Source: Paenibacillus sp. CAA11
Lineage (GTDB): Bacteria; Bacillota; Bacilli; Paenibacillales; Paenibacillaceae
Direction: 5' to 3'
Length of the DNA: 64,000 nt
Assembly (NCBI RefSeq): GCF_003060825.1
Contig: NZ_CP028922.1
Location: forward strand, 726,001-790,000
The notes below the pieces were generated by a model. It saw only the letters and a program-made list of their open reading frames with translations, made no database searches and had not been told where the DNA came from. Every line of letters begins with the position of its first letter. Position 1 is the stretch's first letter. Below, one piece after another: positions 42,054 through 52,100 of this stretch. The position numbers and the translations under genes are program-made.

Positions 42054-42824
42054 ATGAGCAACCTATTAGCAGGAAAGAACGTAATCGTGATGGGCGTTGC
42101 CAATGAACGAAGCATCGCCTGGGCCATCGCGCAGAGCCTAGCCTCTCAAGGCGCGCGCCTGGCATTTACATACGAAAGTGAGCGGGTGGAAGGCCGCGTG
42201 CGCAAGCTTGCGGACACTATTCCAGGGTCGATGGTACTTCCATGCAATGTAACATCGGATGCCGAAATCGATGGCCTGGCAGAACAGCTGAAAGCGGAGT
42301 TTGGCGTTCTTCATGGCCTGGTGCACAGTATCGCTTTTGCCAAAGGAGAAGATCTGGCCGGAGAGTTCGCGCAGACCTCCCGCGAAGGCTTTGCCCTCGC
42401 CAACGACATCAGCGTCTATTCTCTGGTGGCCGTCTCCCATCGGCTCGCTCCGCTGATGACCGAGGGCGGAAGCATCATGACCATGACATATATGGGATCT
42501 GAGCGTGTGATGCGCAACTATAATGTCATGGGCGTAGCCAAAGCCGGCCTTGAAGCGGCCGTCCGCTATTTGGCGAATGACTTCGGTCCGAAGGGAATCC
42601 GCGTCAACGCCATTTCGGCAGGCCCGATCCGCACGCTGGCAGCCAAGGGCATTAGTGATTTTAACTCGATCCTCAAAGAAGTCGAAGAGAAGGCACCTCT
42701 ACGCAAAACCACCGAAACCGCCGAGGTGGGGGATACTGCAATGTTCCTAGTCAGCCATTTATCCCGCGGAATTACCGGAGAGATAATCTATGTGGACGGC
42801 GGGTACAATATTGTTGGTGCTTAA
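42054..42824 (+). CDS. fabI: Enoyl-[acyl-carrier-protein] reductase (NADH)
   Basis: 256 residues of the short-chain dehydrogenase fold. Reduces the enoyl-ACP double bond in fatty acid elongation; the triclosan target. GVANERSIAWAIA (about 14-26) binds the dinucleotide, and Tyr156 and Lys163 in YNVMGVAK are the catalytic pair, at E. coli numbering. GPIRTLAAKG is the substrate loop. ATG follows AGGAGGTTCCC at the end of a folded leader. Confidence 0.97.
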   Translation: MSNLLAGKNVIVMGVANERSIAWAIAQSLASQGARLAFTYESERVEGRVRKLADTIPGSMVLPCNVTSDAEIDGLAEQLKAEFGVLHGLVHSIAFAKGEDLAGEFAQTSREGFALANDISVYSLVAVSHRLAPLMTEGGSIMTMTYMGSERVMRNYNVMGVAKAGLEAAVRYLANDFGPKGIRVNAISAGPIRTLAAKGISDFNSILKEVEEKAPLRKTTETAEVGDTAMFLVSHLSRGITGEIIYVDGGYNIVGA

Positions 42825-42847
42825 TGATAAGCGTCAGCGCTAAGATT

Positions 42848-42897
42848 AAAGTTCGTCTTTTACCGTGAGCAGGAAAGCGGGGGAAGACGGACTTTTT
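42848..42897 (+). terminator. Terminator after fabI
   Basis: AAAGTTCGTCTT pairs with AAGACGGACTT (one G:U) around a 24-base loop, then T5. Confidence 0.75.
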
Positions 42898-43022
42898 ATC
42901 CATAGGGGATTGATTTGGACGGTCTTTATCAGGCAAAGAGCCGCAACTTTACACTTCCCCTCACGTATAGATTTATAGGAGCTAAGCACGTAAAGAATGA
43001 CACAGAAAGTAGAGTGAGATGA

Positions 43023-43892
43023 ATGGAACCAAGCAATAATAAGAACAAGATGCCATATGTCGTCAGCAGCAAGAGCCCGACCGCCGTGGCGATCAATGCT
43101 GCGGCCAAAACCGGAGAATGGATCAAGAGCCGGCTTGGAGCATTCAAAGAGCTTGGGACCAAGCTCTCTCCCCAGGATTTGGTGACCGATGTGGATAAGG
43201 GTGCGGAGATTATGATCCGCAAGCTGATTCAGACTCATTTTCCCGAACATGATTTTCTGGGAGAAGAAGGGGTTGAGCCGGGGCCGGAGGCATCATCTAA
43301 AGCGGTACAAGAACTTGAGGATTCGGAATACTTATGGATTGTTGATCCGATCGACGGAACCACTAATTTTGTACATGGCTTCCCTTATTTTTGTGTATCC
43401 ATTGCCCTTGCCCATAAAGGTGAAATCATCGTGGGCGTCATTTACGATCCTATGCGTGATGAGATGTTTGTTGCGGAGAAGGGTAAAGGTGCTTATGTAC
43501 ATGGAAATTTGATGAGTGTCTCCAAAGAGACAGAATTAGCCGGAAGCCTAATGGCGATTGGCTTCAATCCGGAGCGGGAGTTCGCGCTGCCTAATAACAT
43601 GAAGGGAATTACTGCACTTTCAACCCGGACAAGAAGCCTTCGCGCAGCAGGAGCGGCTGCTATGCATCTGGCCTATGTAGCCGCAGGACGGGTAACGGGA
43701 TATTATGAAGTTGGCCTGAACGTCTGGGATATTGCTGCCGGGGTACTCCTTGTAACGGAATCAGGTGGTAAGGTAACCGATACGAAGGGTAATCCTTATA
43801 GTCTGAGTACGCGCCATTTGGCAGCTACGAACGGGCTGATTCATGATGAGCTGCTGGGTGTACTTGATGAAGCAGGGGCCACCGGCCTATAA
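43023..43892 (+). CDS. suhB: Inositol monophosphatase family protein
   Basis: 289 residues. Hydrolyses phosphate from inositol or related sugar phosphates. Mg-binding motifs are DFLGEEG (about 80), VDPIDGTTNFVHG (about 110-122) and NVWDIAAGVLL (about 238-248). The family also includes SuhB (rRNA processing) and NADP phosphatases, so the natural substrate is uncertain. ATG 43023 is preceded by a weak site (GAGTGAG). Confidence 0.9.
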   Translation: MEPSNNKNKMPYVVSSKSPTAVAINAAAKTGEWIKSRLGAFKELGTKLSPQDLVTDVDKGAEIMIRKLIQTHFPEHDFLGEEGVEPGPEASSKAVQELEDSEYLWIVDPIDGTTNFVHGFPYFCVSIALAHKGEIIVGVIYDPMRDEMFVAEKGKGAYVHGNLMSVSKETELAGSLMAIGFNPEREFALPNNMKGITALSTRTRSLRAAGAAAMHLAYVAAGRVTGYYEVGLNVWDIAAGVLLVTESGGKVTDTKGNPYSLSTRHLAATNGLIHDELLGVLDEAGATGL

Positions 43893-43934
43893 TCTGTAAG
43901 GAACAGATGATCATATCATAAAGGAGTGTTAGGT

Positions 43935-44186
43935 ATGAGCGATATGGAGCAGCAAGATAAGGAATTGGAGCGGCAGCTTAGCGAGCTGCTTACAGACGGA
44001 GAGCTGAACGAGGAGAATCGTCAGGAAGAAGGACGGAAGCGCCTTTCTCCCAAGTATGAAATCCGGATTCAAACCGAGCTCGATCCCATTGTGACAGAGA
44101 CTCGCAAATACCGGAGCATGGCTAAGGAAATTGACAACCGCTATGATAAGTACATGGACCGGCTCCCCAAAGAGCAGCAGAAATAA
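43935..44186 (+). CDS. Hypothetical protein, 83 aa
   Basis: A small, highly charged protein (Glu/Asp/Arg/Lys/Gln-rich), likely coiled coil and soluble. ATG 43935 follows AAAGGAGTG. Located after the inositol phosphatase gene by 42 bases on the same strand. Unknown function. Confidence 0.65.
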   Translation: MSDMEQQDKELERQLSELLTDGELNEENRQEEGRKRLSPKYEIRIQTELDPIVTETRKYRSMAKEIDNRYDKYMDRLPKEQQK

Positions 44187-44336
44187 CATCCTGCAGCTGG
44201 CTTAAACGGGCCCGAGCCTGCGGAGATTCATTGGCATCTCTGACGTGTTCCTATTTATAGGGGATGGAAGGTGTCTTTGATAGGGAAGGAAATACAGGTA
44301 AGGACATAGTCAATTCAAGGCTGTAGAGTAGATACA

Positions 44337-44374
44337 AGGCATCCTTTGGGAAACTAAGGGATGCTATTTTTATT
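44337..44374 (+). terminator. Terminator before the SGNH hydrolase gene
   Basis: AGGCATCC pairs with GGATGCT (G:U) around a 17-base loop, followed by ATTTTTA. Confidence 0.6.
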
Positions 44375-44485
44375 TATACAGGCAGCTGCTGTGATAAAAG
44401 TCATGTAAATTATGGTATGCTGTACTTCTGGGCGGCCTTTATAGCCGCATTAGATCATATATTCATTAGAAGGAGGATACATACC

Positions 44486-45748
44486 ATGAGATATGCAGGG
44501 AGAATGAAGCGGCTTAGGATCTTGCCGGCACTGGCCTTTCTGTTGGCGTTGACCACAGTATGGCCGCTATGCACATCTGCAGCAGCAGATGAGAGCAAGT
44601 ATATCTATCATATTGTATCTTTAGGAGACTCTATAACAGCAGGCTTTGAGCCGGAAATGATCACAAATTCGAGTCTTGTACCTTACGGGTTCACAGACCG
44701 GCTTAAGGAGCAAGGGTTCTTCCACGGCCGGACTGAACTTGCCAACTACGGCATCCTAGGACTGAAGAGTGACGGGTTGAAGCGTTATGTTGCTGCTATC
44801 CAGGAAGGAAGTAAGACAACTCCGGAGAATATTCAAAGTGGTTTGCCTGATCCAAGAATGGCAGATATCGCTTCAGGGATTCCTAAGGCGAAGGCAGACC
44901 TCAAGGCCGCAGATGTGATCACCATTACGATCGGTGGAAATGATGTGCAGCCAATCATGGAAGAGGCCGCCAAGCTGCCTGATGCGGATTTGGAAGCCAA
45001 GGTGAAGAGCATGCTTGATGCTTACACAGCCAATCTGAAGTCCGTATTGAATGATCTTAGAGTGCTCAACCCGGATGCCTTGATTGTCGTAGCAGATCAG
45101 TATCAACCGGTACCTGAAATCGCAGGGGCCATGGGCTATGCGAAGCTGGGCAAGGCCGCCAAGGCTTTTACGGCAGCGATTGATGCAGTAGTTGAAGAAC
45201 GTCAGGGGGATCATGGGCTACTGAAGGTGGCTCATGTTGCAGAAGTGTTTGTAGGCCATGAGCTGGCTTATACGCATATTTTGGATAAAGACATTCATCC
45301 CAAGCAAGCTGGTTATGAAGCGATGGCGAAGGTCTTTACCCAAGTGATCTTTGGAGATTACCGCGAGACCGAAGCTTCAGTCGGACAGGCGCCTATATCT
45401 ATAGTGGTTAACGGGCATGAATTGAAGACTGTCAACAAGCCTGTGTTGAAGAATGGTCAGACCTTTATTGCGATCGGTGATATCCTGCAGGCCATTGGAG
45501 CCACCTCGAAATGGGACAGCAAGAAGGCTGCAGCGACTATCACTTATGGAACACGCAAGGTCGTTATTGCGATCGGAGCCAAGACGATTCAGGTTGATGG
45601 AGCAGCTGTCGCCACAGCGGCACCGGCTTTCCTAAACAAAGTTGGCAAGGAGTCCAAGACTTATGTTCCCCTAGCTCTGCTTGCCAAGGGACTGGGTCTC
45701 GATGTTCAATACAGCACGAAGCTGAAGACGGCATTTATAAATCCATAA
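44486..45748 (+). CDS. Secreted SGNH/GDSL hydrolase with C-terminal stalk domain
   Basis: About 420 residues. A signal peptide (ILPALAFLLALTTVWPL, cleavage near SAA-AD) precedes an SGNH esterase domain: block I GDSITAGFEP, block III TIGGNDVQ, and block V DKDIHPKQAGYEAM. Residues about 300-420 are a copper amine oxidase-like stalk domain (FIAIGDILQAIGATSKWDS, YVPLALLAKGLGLDV). ATG 44486 follows AGAAGGAGG. It probably acts outside the cell on esters; substrate unknown. Confidence 0.9.
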   Translation: MRYAGRMKRLRILPALAFLLALTTVWPLCTSAAADESKYIYHIVSLGDSITAGFEPEMITNSSLVPYGFTDRLKEQGFFHGRTELANYGILGLKSDGLKRYVAAIQEGSKTTPENIQSGLPDPRMADIASGIPKAKADLKAADVITITIGGNDVQPIMEEAAKLPDADLEAKVKSMLDAYTANLKSVLNDLRVLNPDALIVVADQYQPVPEIAGAMGYAKLGKAAKAFTAAIDAVVEERQGDHGLLKVAHVAEVFVGHELAYTHILDKDIHPKQAGYEAMAKVFTQVIFGDYRETEASVGQAPISIVVNGHELKTVNKPVLKNGQTFIAIGDILQAIGATSKWDSKKAAATITYGTRKVVIAIGAKTIQVDGAAVATAAPAFLNKVGKESKTYVPLALLAKGLGLDVQYSTKLKTAFINP

Positions 45749-45762
45749 TTCAAGCAAAATTA

Positions 45763-45806
45763 AAGAAGACCGTATCCCCTTGTCTAGAGGGAATACGGTC
45801 TCTTCG
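45763..45806. terminator. Bidirectional terminator between the SGNH gene and gsaB
   Basis: AGACCGTATCCCCT and AGGGAATACGGTCT form a 12-13-bp stem. The plus-strand T tract is weak, and the minus-strand flank is T-rich. Confidence 0.72.
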
Positions 45807-45818
45807 TGTATCTTTGGT

Positions 45819-47132
45819 TTATTTATCGGTCATGCGGCGGAAGGACTCTTCGGCTGCAGTTAATGTGGCATCAATGTCCTCATCCGTATGTGCCGTGGTG
45901 AGGAACCAGGCCTCATATTTGGAAGGCGCCAGATTAATGCCCTGTTCCAGCATGTTGCGGAAGAAGGTGGCGAAAGCCTCGCTGTCCGTATCCTGCGCTT
46001 CCGTGTAATTCGTTACCGGATGATCGCAGAAGTGGGTGGAGAATGAACCGCGAATCTGGTTAATGGTCAGCGGCACGCCGTAACGGGAGGCCGATTCAGC
46101 CAGTCCGTCTGTCAGCCGGACAGCTAGACGGTTCATCTCCTCGTACACGCCCTCACTCTGGAGCACCTCTAGGCAGGCAATGCCGGCCGAGATGGAGGCA
46201 GGGTTACCGGCCATCGTTCCAGCCTGGTAAGCGGGACCGAGCGGAGCAACCTGCTCCATCACTTCCTTGCTGCCGCCGTAGGCGCCGATTGGCAGGCCGC
46301 CGCCAATAATTTTGCCGAGAGCCGTCAAATCGGGCTTAATCGCATCGTGGTTGCTGAGCCCGGCAAAGGTCTGTGCGGAGCCGTAGTGGAAGCGGAAGGC
46401 TGTGATGACCTCGTCATAGATGACGAGCGCTCCATACTCATGAGCGAGTCTGCATAGGTCTTCGAGGAAGCCTTCCTTCGGCATAACCATTCCGAAGTTG
46501 CCGACGATAGGCTCAACCATGACCGCTGCTACATCATCGCCCCAACGCTCTAGAGCTTCCTTGAGCGCACCGGCATCATTGAACGGCACGGTGATGACTT
46601 CGTGAGCGATGCTTGTCGGAATACCGGCACTGTCCGGAATTCCAAGCGTGGAAGGGCCGGAGCCTGCAGCAACCAGCACGAGGTCTGAATGGCCATGGTA
46701 GCAGCCGGCAAACTTAATGATCTTATTCCGCTTGGTGTAGGCCCGGGCTACGCGAATCGTAGTCATGACCGCTTCCGTTCCAGAATTGACAAACCGCACT
46801 TTATCCATGGAAGGGATCGCTTCCTTCAGCATGATCGCCAGCTTGATCTCAAGCTCGGTAGGGGTTCCGTAAAGGGTGCCGTTTGCAGCGGCACGGCTGA
46901 TCGCCTCTGTAATATGAGGGTGGGCATGTCCGGTAATAATCGGGCCGTAAGCTGCCAAATAATCAATGTACTTATTGTTATCCACGTCCCAGAAATGCGC
47001 GCCCTGCGCCTTCTTCATAAATACAGGTGCTCCGCCGCCCACAGCTTTGAAAGACCGGGAAGGGCTGTTTACACCGCCTACAATATGTTTAAGAGCTTCT
47101 TGATAGAGGTGCTCGGATTGAGCTCGTTTCAT
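45819..47132 (-). CDS. gsaB: Glutamate-1-semialdehyde 2,1-aminomutase, GsaB type
   Basis: 437 residues. PLP-dependent step from glutamate-1-semialdehyde to 5-aminolevulinate in heme synthesis. [38 protein letters not shown] and [16 protein letters not shown] (PLP Lys) are diagnostic. The [14 protein letters not shown] text and IRGSFSTHF are more like the second Bacillales paralogue (GsaB) than HemL. ATG follows GAAAGGAAG. Another HemL elsewhere in the genome is likely. Confidence 0.93.
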   Translation of the reverse strand: MKRAQSEHLYQEALKHIVGGVNSPSRSFKAVGGGAPVFMKKAQGAHFWDVDNNKYIDYLAAYGPIITGHAHPHITEAISRAAANGTLYGTPTELEIKLAIMLKEAIPSMDKVRFVNSGTEAVMTTIRVARAYTKRNKIIKFAGCYHGHSDLVLVAAGSGPSTLGIPDSAGIPTSIAHEVITVPFNDAGALKEALERWGDDVAAVMVEPIVGNFGMVMPKEGFLEDLCRLAHEYGALVIYDEVITAFRFHYGSAQTFAGLSNHDAIKPDLTALGKIIGGGLPIGAYGGSKEVMEQVAPLGPAYQAGTMAGNPASISAGIACLEVLQSEGVYEEMNRLAVRLTDGLAESASRYGVPLTINQIRGSFSTHFCDHPVTNYTEAQDTDSEAFATFFRNMLEQGINLAPSKYEAWFLTTAHTDEDIDATLTAAEESFRRMTDK

Positions 47133-47191
47133 GATCCATAACTTCCTTTCCGAATTGGAGTTTCATTTAGAAAAAGAGAAAGGACGGAATG

Positions 47192-48289
47192 TTAAGTTCC
47201 GTCGCTTCTTGACTTGCTTTCAGTTGTTGTGGGTTTTGTTTTGGAGGGGGTATCTTTGCCGCTGTCAGAAGACCCTGCCTGGTCTTTCTGATCTGTGCTG
47301 GTGTTCGTGTCCGTGTCCGCACCGGTCGTAGAGTCCTCCTTGTTAAATACATCCTGGACGTATGCTTTAAGTTTATCTTCGTCCTTAATACCAATCACAG
47401 CTGCACCGCCCACTGTCTTCTCTTCCAGCAGATCCATAGGCGGGATTTGTTCGCTTCCGCTCATCTGGCTGTTATAGCCTACGTTTGCGAGCTTCCACAT
47501 GTCATTCACCGACATATTCGTATCGATGTAAGGGTTAACCTTATCCAGAATATCAGGAAGCTTCATGATGGACGTCGTGCTCTTCATTTTATCCGCTACC
47601 GCCTTAAGGAATTTACGCTGGCGGTCTGTACGTGCAAAGTCGGACAAAGCATCATGGCGGAACCGTACGTATTGAAGTGCCGTTTTCCCATCAAGATGCT
47701 GCATGCCTTTTTTCAAATCGATATCATATTCATGCTTATCCGCTGCGCTTGAGTAGTGCATGTCCTTCTCAACATCAAAGTCCACACCGCCCACAGCGTC
47801 AACTAGCGCGATAAAGCCTTGGAAATCCGTATAGACATAATACTGAATCGGGATGCCGAGCAGATCCGATACGCTCTGCATGGCCGTGTTAGGTCCATGG
47901 GTAATGGCGGTGTTGATCCGCTCTCTGCCATGCTCAGGGATGTCGACGTAAGTATCACGCATAATAGAGAACAGATAGCCCTTCTTCTTGACAGGATCTA
48001 TGGACGCTACAAGCATGGTGTCAGAACGTGGGATTTCTCCCTTCTTGAGTCCGCGTGCATCTACCCCCATAAGGAGGATGTTTACACGGTCAGTCCCCTC
48101 CCATTTTGGAGGATCCGGCACCTTAGTATCTGTGGGTTGAACCTGATAAAAAGGTGAGTTCTCATCTTTCTTGTGAAGATTATCAAGCTGATTATAGATG
48201 GCGATAAAATAATAGGCGACAAAGGCCAGAATGATTACAACCACGCCTATGACGGACCAAAGGATCGTCCGTTTAGTTCTTTTTGTCAT
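47192..48289 (-). CDS. LytR-CpsA-Psr family wall-polymer ligase
   Basis: 365 residues. One N-terminal helix (ILWSVIGVVVIILAFVAYYF) and an extracellular LCP domain (about 70-290): RVNILLMGVDARG, RSDTMLVASIDP, SIMRDTYVDIP, RINTAITHG, and the arginine-rich VRFRHDALSDFARTDRQRKF. LCP enzymes attach anionic polymers to peptidoglycan. The C-terminal tail (about 325-365) is Ser/Thr/Asp-rich and disordered. ATG follows GGAACGA-like text. It is divergent from bcp. Confidence 0.94.
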   Translation of the reverse strand: MTKRTKRTILWSVIGVVVIILAFVAYYFIAIYNQLDNLHKKDENSPFYQVQPTDTKVPDPPKWEGTDRVNILLMGVDARGLKKGEIPRSDTMLVASIDPVKKKGYLFSIMRDTYVDIPEHGRERINTAITHGPNTAMQSVSDLLGIPIQYYVYTDFQGFIALVDAVGGVDFDVEKDMHYSSAADKHEYDIDLKKGMQHLDGKTALQYVRFRHDALSDFARTDRQRKFLKAVADKMKSTTSIMKLPDILDKVNPYIDTNMSVNDMWKLANVGYNSQMSGSEQIPPMDLLEEKTVGGAAVIGIKDEDKLKAYVQDVFNKEDSTTGADTDTNTSTDQKDQAGSSDSGKDTPSKTKPTTTESKSRSDGT

Positions 48290-48422
48290 CTCGTTCGTCC
48301 TTTCTGGGTAGATCGGATAAATAAGCTGCCCCGATCCTGGCAGTCGTTCATATCCTTACATTATAATTTCTTTTGTAAATACAATCAATTTTCACTTTTT
48401 AGAGAAAAAGGAGATATACGAC

Positions 48423-48899
48423 ATGACAGAGCAACAGGTTGAACTAGGAAAGAAAGTTCCTGATTTTACACTGCCAGCAAGCGGCGGCGGATTTCTCTCA
48501 CTTCATGAGCTGAGAGGCCGCAAAGTCGTAATTTACTTCTATCCGAGAGATCTTACTCCCGGCTGTACGGAGGAAGCTTGCGACTTTAGAGACCGCACAC
48601 AGGATTTCGCTGCCGCGGGAACGGCAGTGCTGGGCATTAGCGGGGATGAGGTGAAGTCTCATGATAAATTTACAGAGAAGCACAAGTTATCATTCCCACT
48701 TCTTTCAGATGCAGATCACGAGGTTAGCCGGATGTTTGGCGTATGGCAGCTGAAAAAGCTGTATGGCAAGGAGTTCGAGGGAATCGTCCGCTCCACCTTC
48801 CTAATCGACGAGGAGGGAGTCTTGATTAAGGAGTGGAGAAAGGTGCGGGTCAAGGGGCATTCCGAGGAAGTGCTGCAGACCGTTCAGGCTTTGCAATAA
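48423..48899 (+). CDS. bcp: Thiol peroxidase, Bcp (PrxQ) family
   Basis: 158 residues. Reduces hydroperoxides. Peroxidatic and resolving Cys are in PGCTEEACDFRD (about 48 and 53), with YPRDLTPGCTEEAC the Bcp signature. ATG follows AAAGGAGA. Monocistronic between the divergent LCP gene and the terminator at 48908. Confidence 0.95.
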   Translation: MTEQQVELGKKVPDFTLPASGGGFLSLHELRGRKVVIYFYPRDLTPGCTEEACDFRDRTQDFAAAGTAVLGISGDEVKSHDKFTEKHKLSFPLLSDADHEVSRMFGVWQLKKLYGKEFEGIVRSTFLIDEEGVLIKEWRKVRVKGHSEEVLQTVQALQ

Positions 48900-48907
48900 T
48901 AAATAAG

Positions 48908-48950
48908 CAAAGGCGGGAGCATATCAGTGGAGATGAAGCTGCCGCCTTTG
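48908..48950. terminator. Putative terminator between bcp and the DedA gene
   Basis: CAAAGGCGG pairs with CCGCCTTTG across a 25-base loop; the T tract is weak. The converging DedA gene ends just after it. Confidence 0.5.
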
Positions 48951-48970
48951 AATTATTCATTTGTTAGCGC

Positions 48971-49651
48971 TTAAGAGCGGGAGTTTGTTGCTTTGGCTTT
49001 GACTTCAGCCTGGCTCTCAAGTTCCCTGCTATGTTGACGGCGCCGATATAGCTTGCGCGGAGATTTCCGGTATCGGTACAGGATGATCAATGCAATGATT
49101 GCAAAGATGCCGATCGCCAGGAACAAGGTTGACTTTGCAGCGAGTTCGAACATATGGTTCCACTGCGGTCCAAATAATTTACCGATGCCGATGAACAGGG
49201 CCGTCCAGACCAGGGCTCCGCTGTATGCATACAAGGCGAATTTACGGAACGGTAGTCCGATAATGCCTGAGAAGTAGCCTGTTACATGTCTTACGCCAGG
49301 GATAAAGTAGCCGATAAAGACAAGGGAAGAGCCATATCTATCGAACCAGTAGCGCGTTTTGTCCAGCTTGTGCGGCGGAAGGAGAACCCATTTGCCGAAT
49401 TTACGGATGAAGGGCATTCCGGCCTTACGGCCGATCCAGTACGTAATCGTCATTCCGAGCGTTGTCCCCCAAAAAGCACAGATGATAAGCAGCTGCCAAT
49501 GAAGCATTCCTTTGTAAGAGAGGAATCCGGCATAGGCCATCGTCGTTTCACCGGGAAAAGGTAGAGCAATGAATTCCAGCAAGAGCCCCAGGAAAATAAC
49601 CCAATAGCCGTGCTGCTCGAATAAAGTCTCTAAATAGTTCACCAAATTCAT
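48971..49651 (-). CDS. DedA family membrane protein
   Basis: About 226 residues with five to six helices. The DedA core is LLEFIALPFPGETTMAYAGFLSYKG, GRKAGMPFIRKFGKW, RYGSSLVFIGYFIPGVRHVTGYFSG and FALYAYSGALVW. DedA proteins act as flippase-like phospholipid or undecaprenyl-phosphate transporters in the cytoplasmic membrane. ATG 49651 lies 13 bases after GGAG, while GTG 49663 lies 1 base after it; neither is ideal. Function is by homology. Confidence 0.9.
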   Translation of the reverse strand: MNLVNYLETLFEQHGYWVIFLGLLLEFIALPFPGETTMAYAGFLSYKGMLHWQLLIICAFWGTTLGMTITYWIGRKAGMPFIRKFGKWVLLPPHKLDKTRYWFDRYGSSLVFIGYFIPGVRHVTGYFSGIIGLPFRKFALYAYSGALVWTALFIGIGKLFGPQWNHMFELAAKSTLFLAIGIFAIIALIILYRYRKSPRKLYRRRQHSRELESQAEVKAKATNSRS

Positions 49652-49768
49652 GGGGGTATCCACACTCCAGTTAGCATTTCAGCTGCTAGTCTATTTTGCA
49701 GTCTATCTCCATATAATCTATCAATGATGCAATCTCATTCATAGAAACATTGGAGGTAGATGATTGAC

Positions 49769-50980
49769 ATGTATAAAGTACAATGGGTGATCTGGCAAGC
49801 TCTGCTGGCCATGCTGATGCTGACGCTGCCGGCAGATCTTAGAGAACAACTGCCAGCGGCTCCCTCCGCTGCGCCAGCAGCAACATCTGCGTCAGGCGCC
49901 GTGAACGGGCCTGCGACCGCTCCGGTGAAGCACAGCAGCTGGAAGACGCAGCAGGAAGCTCATGAAGAATCCTCCAAGATCGTATATCTTACCTTTGATG
50001 ACGGTCCCAGCAAGCTGACTTCACAGGTGCTTGATATTCTCGAAGAGAAGAAGATTGGGGCTACCTTTTTTGTTCTTGGGCAGATGGCTAAGCAGAGCCC
50101 GGAGGTTATTCGCAGAATAGCAGATGAAGGTCATGCTATAGGCAACCATACTTTTAATCATAAATATAATGAACTCTATCATCATTTTAGCGCGTTCTGG
50201 CAGCAAATCAAACAGACCGAAGAGATCGTCAGGGAAATTACCGGGTCTCGTCCTCAGTTGGTACGTGCACCAGGCGGTACATTTGGCCACTTTGATAAGA
50301 ATTATTTCAAGCTGCTGAAGGATGCCGGATATGCTGTGTTCGACTGGGATGTAGATAGCGGTGATTCCAAGCGAAAGGGAGTTCCCGCTGCAGAGATTCT
50401 GAGCAATATTCAGAAGTCCCCCCTGAAGGATCGGATGGTCGTGCTGTTGCATGATGGTGCAGGCCATGAGGAGACTGTCCGGGCGCTTCCGCAAATTATT
50501 TCCTATTATCAGAGCAAAGGTTATCGCTTTGAAACACTGACACCGAAGACGAAGCCTGTTCAGTTTAAGGTTGGAGGCTCACTTCCAAAGCAGCGCATTT
50601 CGCCTTCTGAAGCATGGGTCAGCACACATATTGTCCCCAATGCGGCGCTGTTTGCGAATGCACCGGCATTAGCTGTTGCTGTAGGCAGCGTTGAGACGAG
50701 GCTGGCTGCAGGAGAGTATAGAATTTCAGAGGGCGGCGCCTATGTTGTTCCCGTAAGAGCCATGATGGAAAGGCTTGGGGCCTATGTAAGCTGGAATCCG
50801 CTTCGCCAGGAAGCCGAGATTAGCTGGGAGGATCATGAGCCCCTAATACTCCGGCCAGAACAGTTCGAAGTGCAGGGAGACGCGATTTGGATGCCGCTGA
50901 GGACACTGCTTGAATTGTCGGGGCATACGATTCGAGAGGTGAGCTTTGGGGACAAGCTGCGGCGGGTGCAAGCCGTCTAA
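49769..50980 (+). CDS. Polysaccharide deacetylase with C-terminal stalk domain
   Basis: About 403 residues. A hydrophobic N-terminus (VQWVIWQALLAMLMLTLP) suggests export. A Pro/Ala-rich linker leads to a NodB domain (about 65-265): YLTFDDGPSKLT (catalytic Asp), GNHTFNHKY (metal His), RAPGGTFGHF and LLHDGAGHEETV. Residues about 295-403 resemble a copper amine oxidase-like stalk domain. It probably deacetylates peptidoglycan or exopolysaccharide. ATG 49769 lies 11 bases after GGAGGT; ATG 49760 is 2 bases after it. Confidence 0.9.
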   Translation: MYKVQWVIWQALLAMLMLTLPADLREQLPAAPSAAPAATSASGAVNGPATAPVKHSSWKTQQEAHEESSKIVYLTFDDGPSKLTSQVLDILEEKKIGATFFVLGQMAKQSPEVIRRIADEGHAIGNHTFNHKYNELYHHFSAFWQQIKQTEEIVREITGSRPQLVRAPGGTFGHFDKNYFKLLKDAGYAVFDWDVDSGDSKRKGVPAAEILSNIQKSPLKDRMVVLLHDGAGHEETVRALPQIISYYQSKGYRFETLTPKTKPVQFKVGGSLPKQRISPSEAWVSTHIVPNAALFANAPALAVAVGSVETRLAAGEYRISEGGAYVVPVRAMMERLGAYVSWNPLRQEAEISWEDHEPLILRPEQFEVQGDAIWMPLRTLLELSGHTIREVSFGDKLRRVQAV

Positions 50981-51119
50981 TGGTCTTATGATACATGCTA
51001 TAACTTTATCAACCAATCTATGAGGCCCTGGCTACTGTTGACGTGTCTATTCTATTCAAAAATTGGAGAGACTGCTGATAATAGAATCTCTTCGGAATAG
51101 AAAGGAAGTGTCTGCTGCA

Positions 51120-52100
51120 ATGGTAGCTCCTCTATTACATGAACAATCATTTCATTTATTGGAACGCTTTGTGGAACGGCTGGGGACAGTCGTTGTCGGC
51201 AAAAAGAAGGAAATTGAGCTTACGCTCCTTGCCATGCTGTGCGGAGGGCATGTTTTGCTTGAGGATGTGCCGGGAGTAGGCAAGACGCTTCTGGTTCGCG
51301 CCATTGCTAAGGGTCTCGGGGCTTCCTATGGACGTATCCAATTCACCTCGGATTTGATGCCATCTGATATTACTGGCGTATCCGTTTACAAGCCGCAGAG
51401 TGGAGAGTTTGAATTTCGTCCTGGCCCGATTCTTAACAGTATTGTGCTTGCAGATGAAATCAATCGCGCTGCTCCCCGAACACAGTCTGCGCTTTTGGAA
51501 GCGATGGAGGAGAGAGTGGTTACTGTGGACGGGGTAAGCCGCCCCCTTCCTGAACCCTTTCTGCTGCTTGCTACGCAGAATCCATTGCAATTCGAAGGCA
51601 CCTTTCGATTGCCTGAGGCGCAGATGGATCGTTTTCTCATGCGGATCAGTCTTGGATATCCTAGCGTGGAGGAGGAAGTTCGTCTATTAGGCGTTCAGGG
51701 GGAAGGCAGCCCGCTTAGCCGCTTGCGTCCGGTACTTCTGGCGGAAGAACTGGCTGCTATGCAGCGCCAAGTCCGCACGGTGACCGTAGATGACACCATC
51801 AAGCGATATATAGTTGCTGCGGCGGATGCCTCGCGCCGTCATAAAGAGCTGGCGCTGGGCATCAGCCCGCGCGGAACGCTGGCCTGGTTGGGCGCGGCGA
51901 AGGCCCATGCCTTTTATCGCGGGCGGATGTATGTCGTGCCCGATGATGTGAAATTGACGGCCGAGGCGGTGCTGCCCCACCGGCTGATCCTTACCGCCGA
52001 AGCCAGACTTAGCGGGCGGCAGCCGGAAGAGCTGGTCTGTGAAATTCTGCACAGAATTTCGGTGCCTATGACCCGGCAGGCTTCGGAGGGATTGGCGTGA
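51120..52100 (+). CDS. MoxR family AAA+ ATPase
   Basis: 326 residues. Walker A is EDVPGVGKTLLVRA and Walker B is SIVLADEINRAAP; TQSALLEAMEERVVTVDG and LLATQNPLQFEGTFRLPEAQMDRF are MoxR markers. MoxR proteins act as chaperones for partner proteins, usually DUF58 and transglutaminase partners, as here. ATG 51120 follows AAGGAAG. First gene of a three-gene operon with 4-base overlaps. Confidence 0.93.
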   Translation: MVAPLLHEQSFHLLERFVERLGTVVVGKKKEIELTLLAMLCGGHVLLEDVPGVGKTLLVRAIAKGLGASYGRIQFTSDLMPSDITGVSVYKPQSGEFEFRPGPILNSIVLADEINRAAPRTQSALLEAMEERVVTVDGVSRPLPEPFLLLATQNPLQFEGTFRLPEAQMDRFLMRISLGYPSVEEEVRLLGVQGEGSPLSRLRPVLLAEELAAMQRQVRTVTVDDTIKRYIVAAADASRRHKELALGISPRGTLAWLGAAKAHAFYRGRMYVVPDDVKLTAEAVLPHRLILTAEARLSGRQPEELVCEILHRISVPMTRQASEGLA

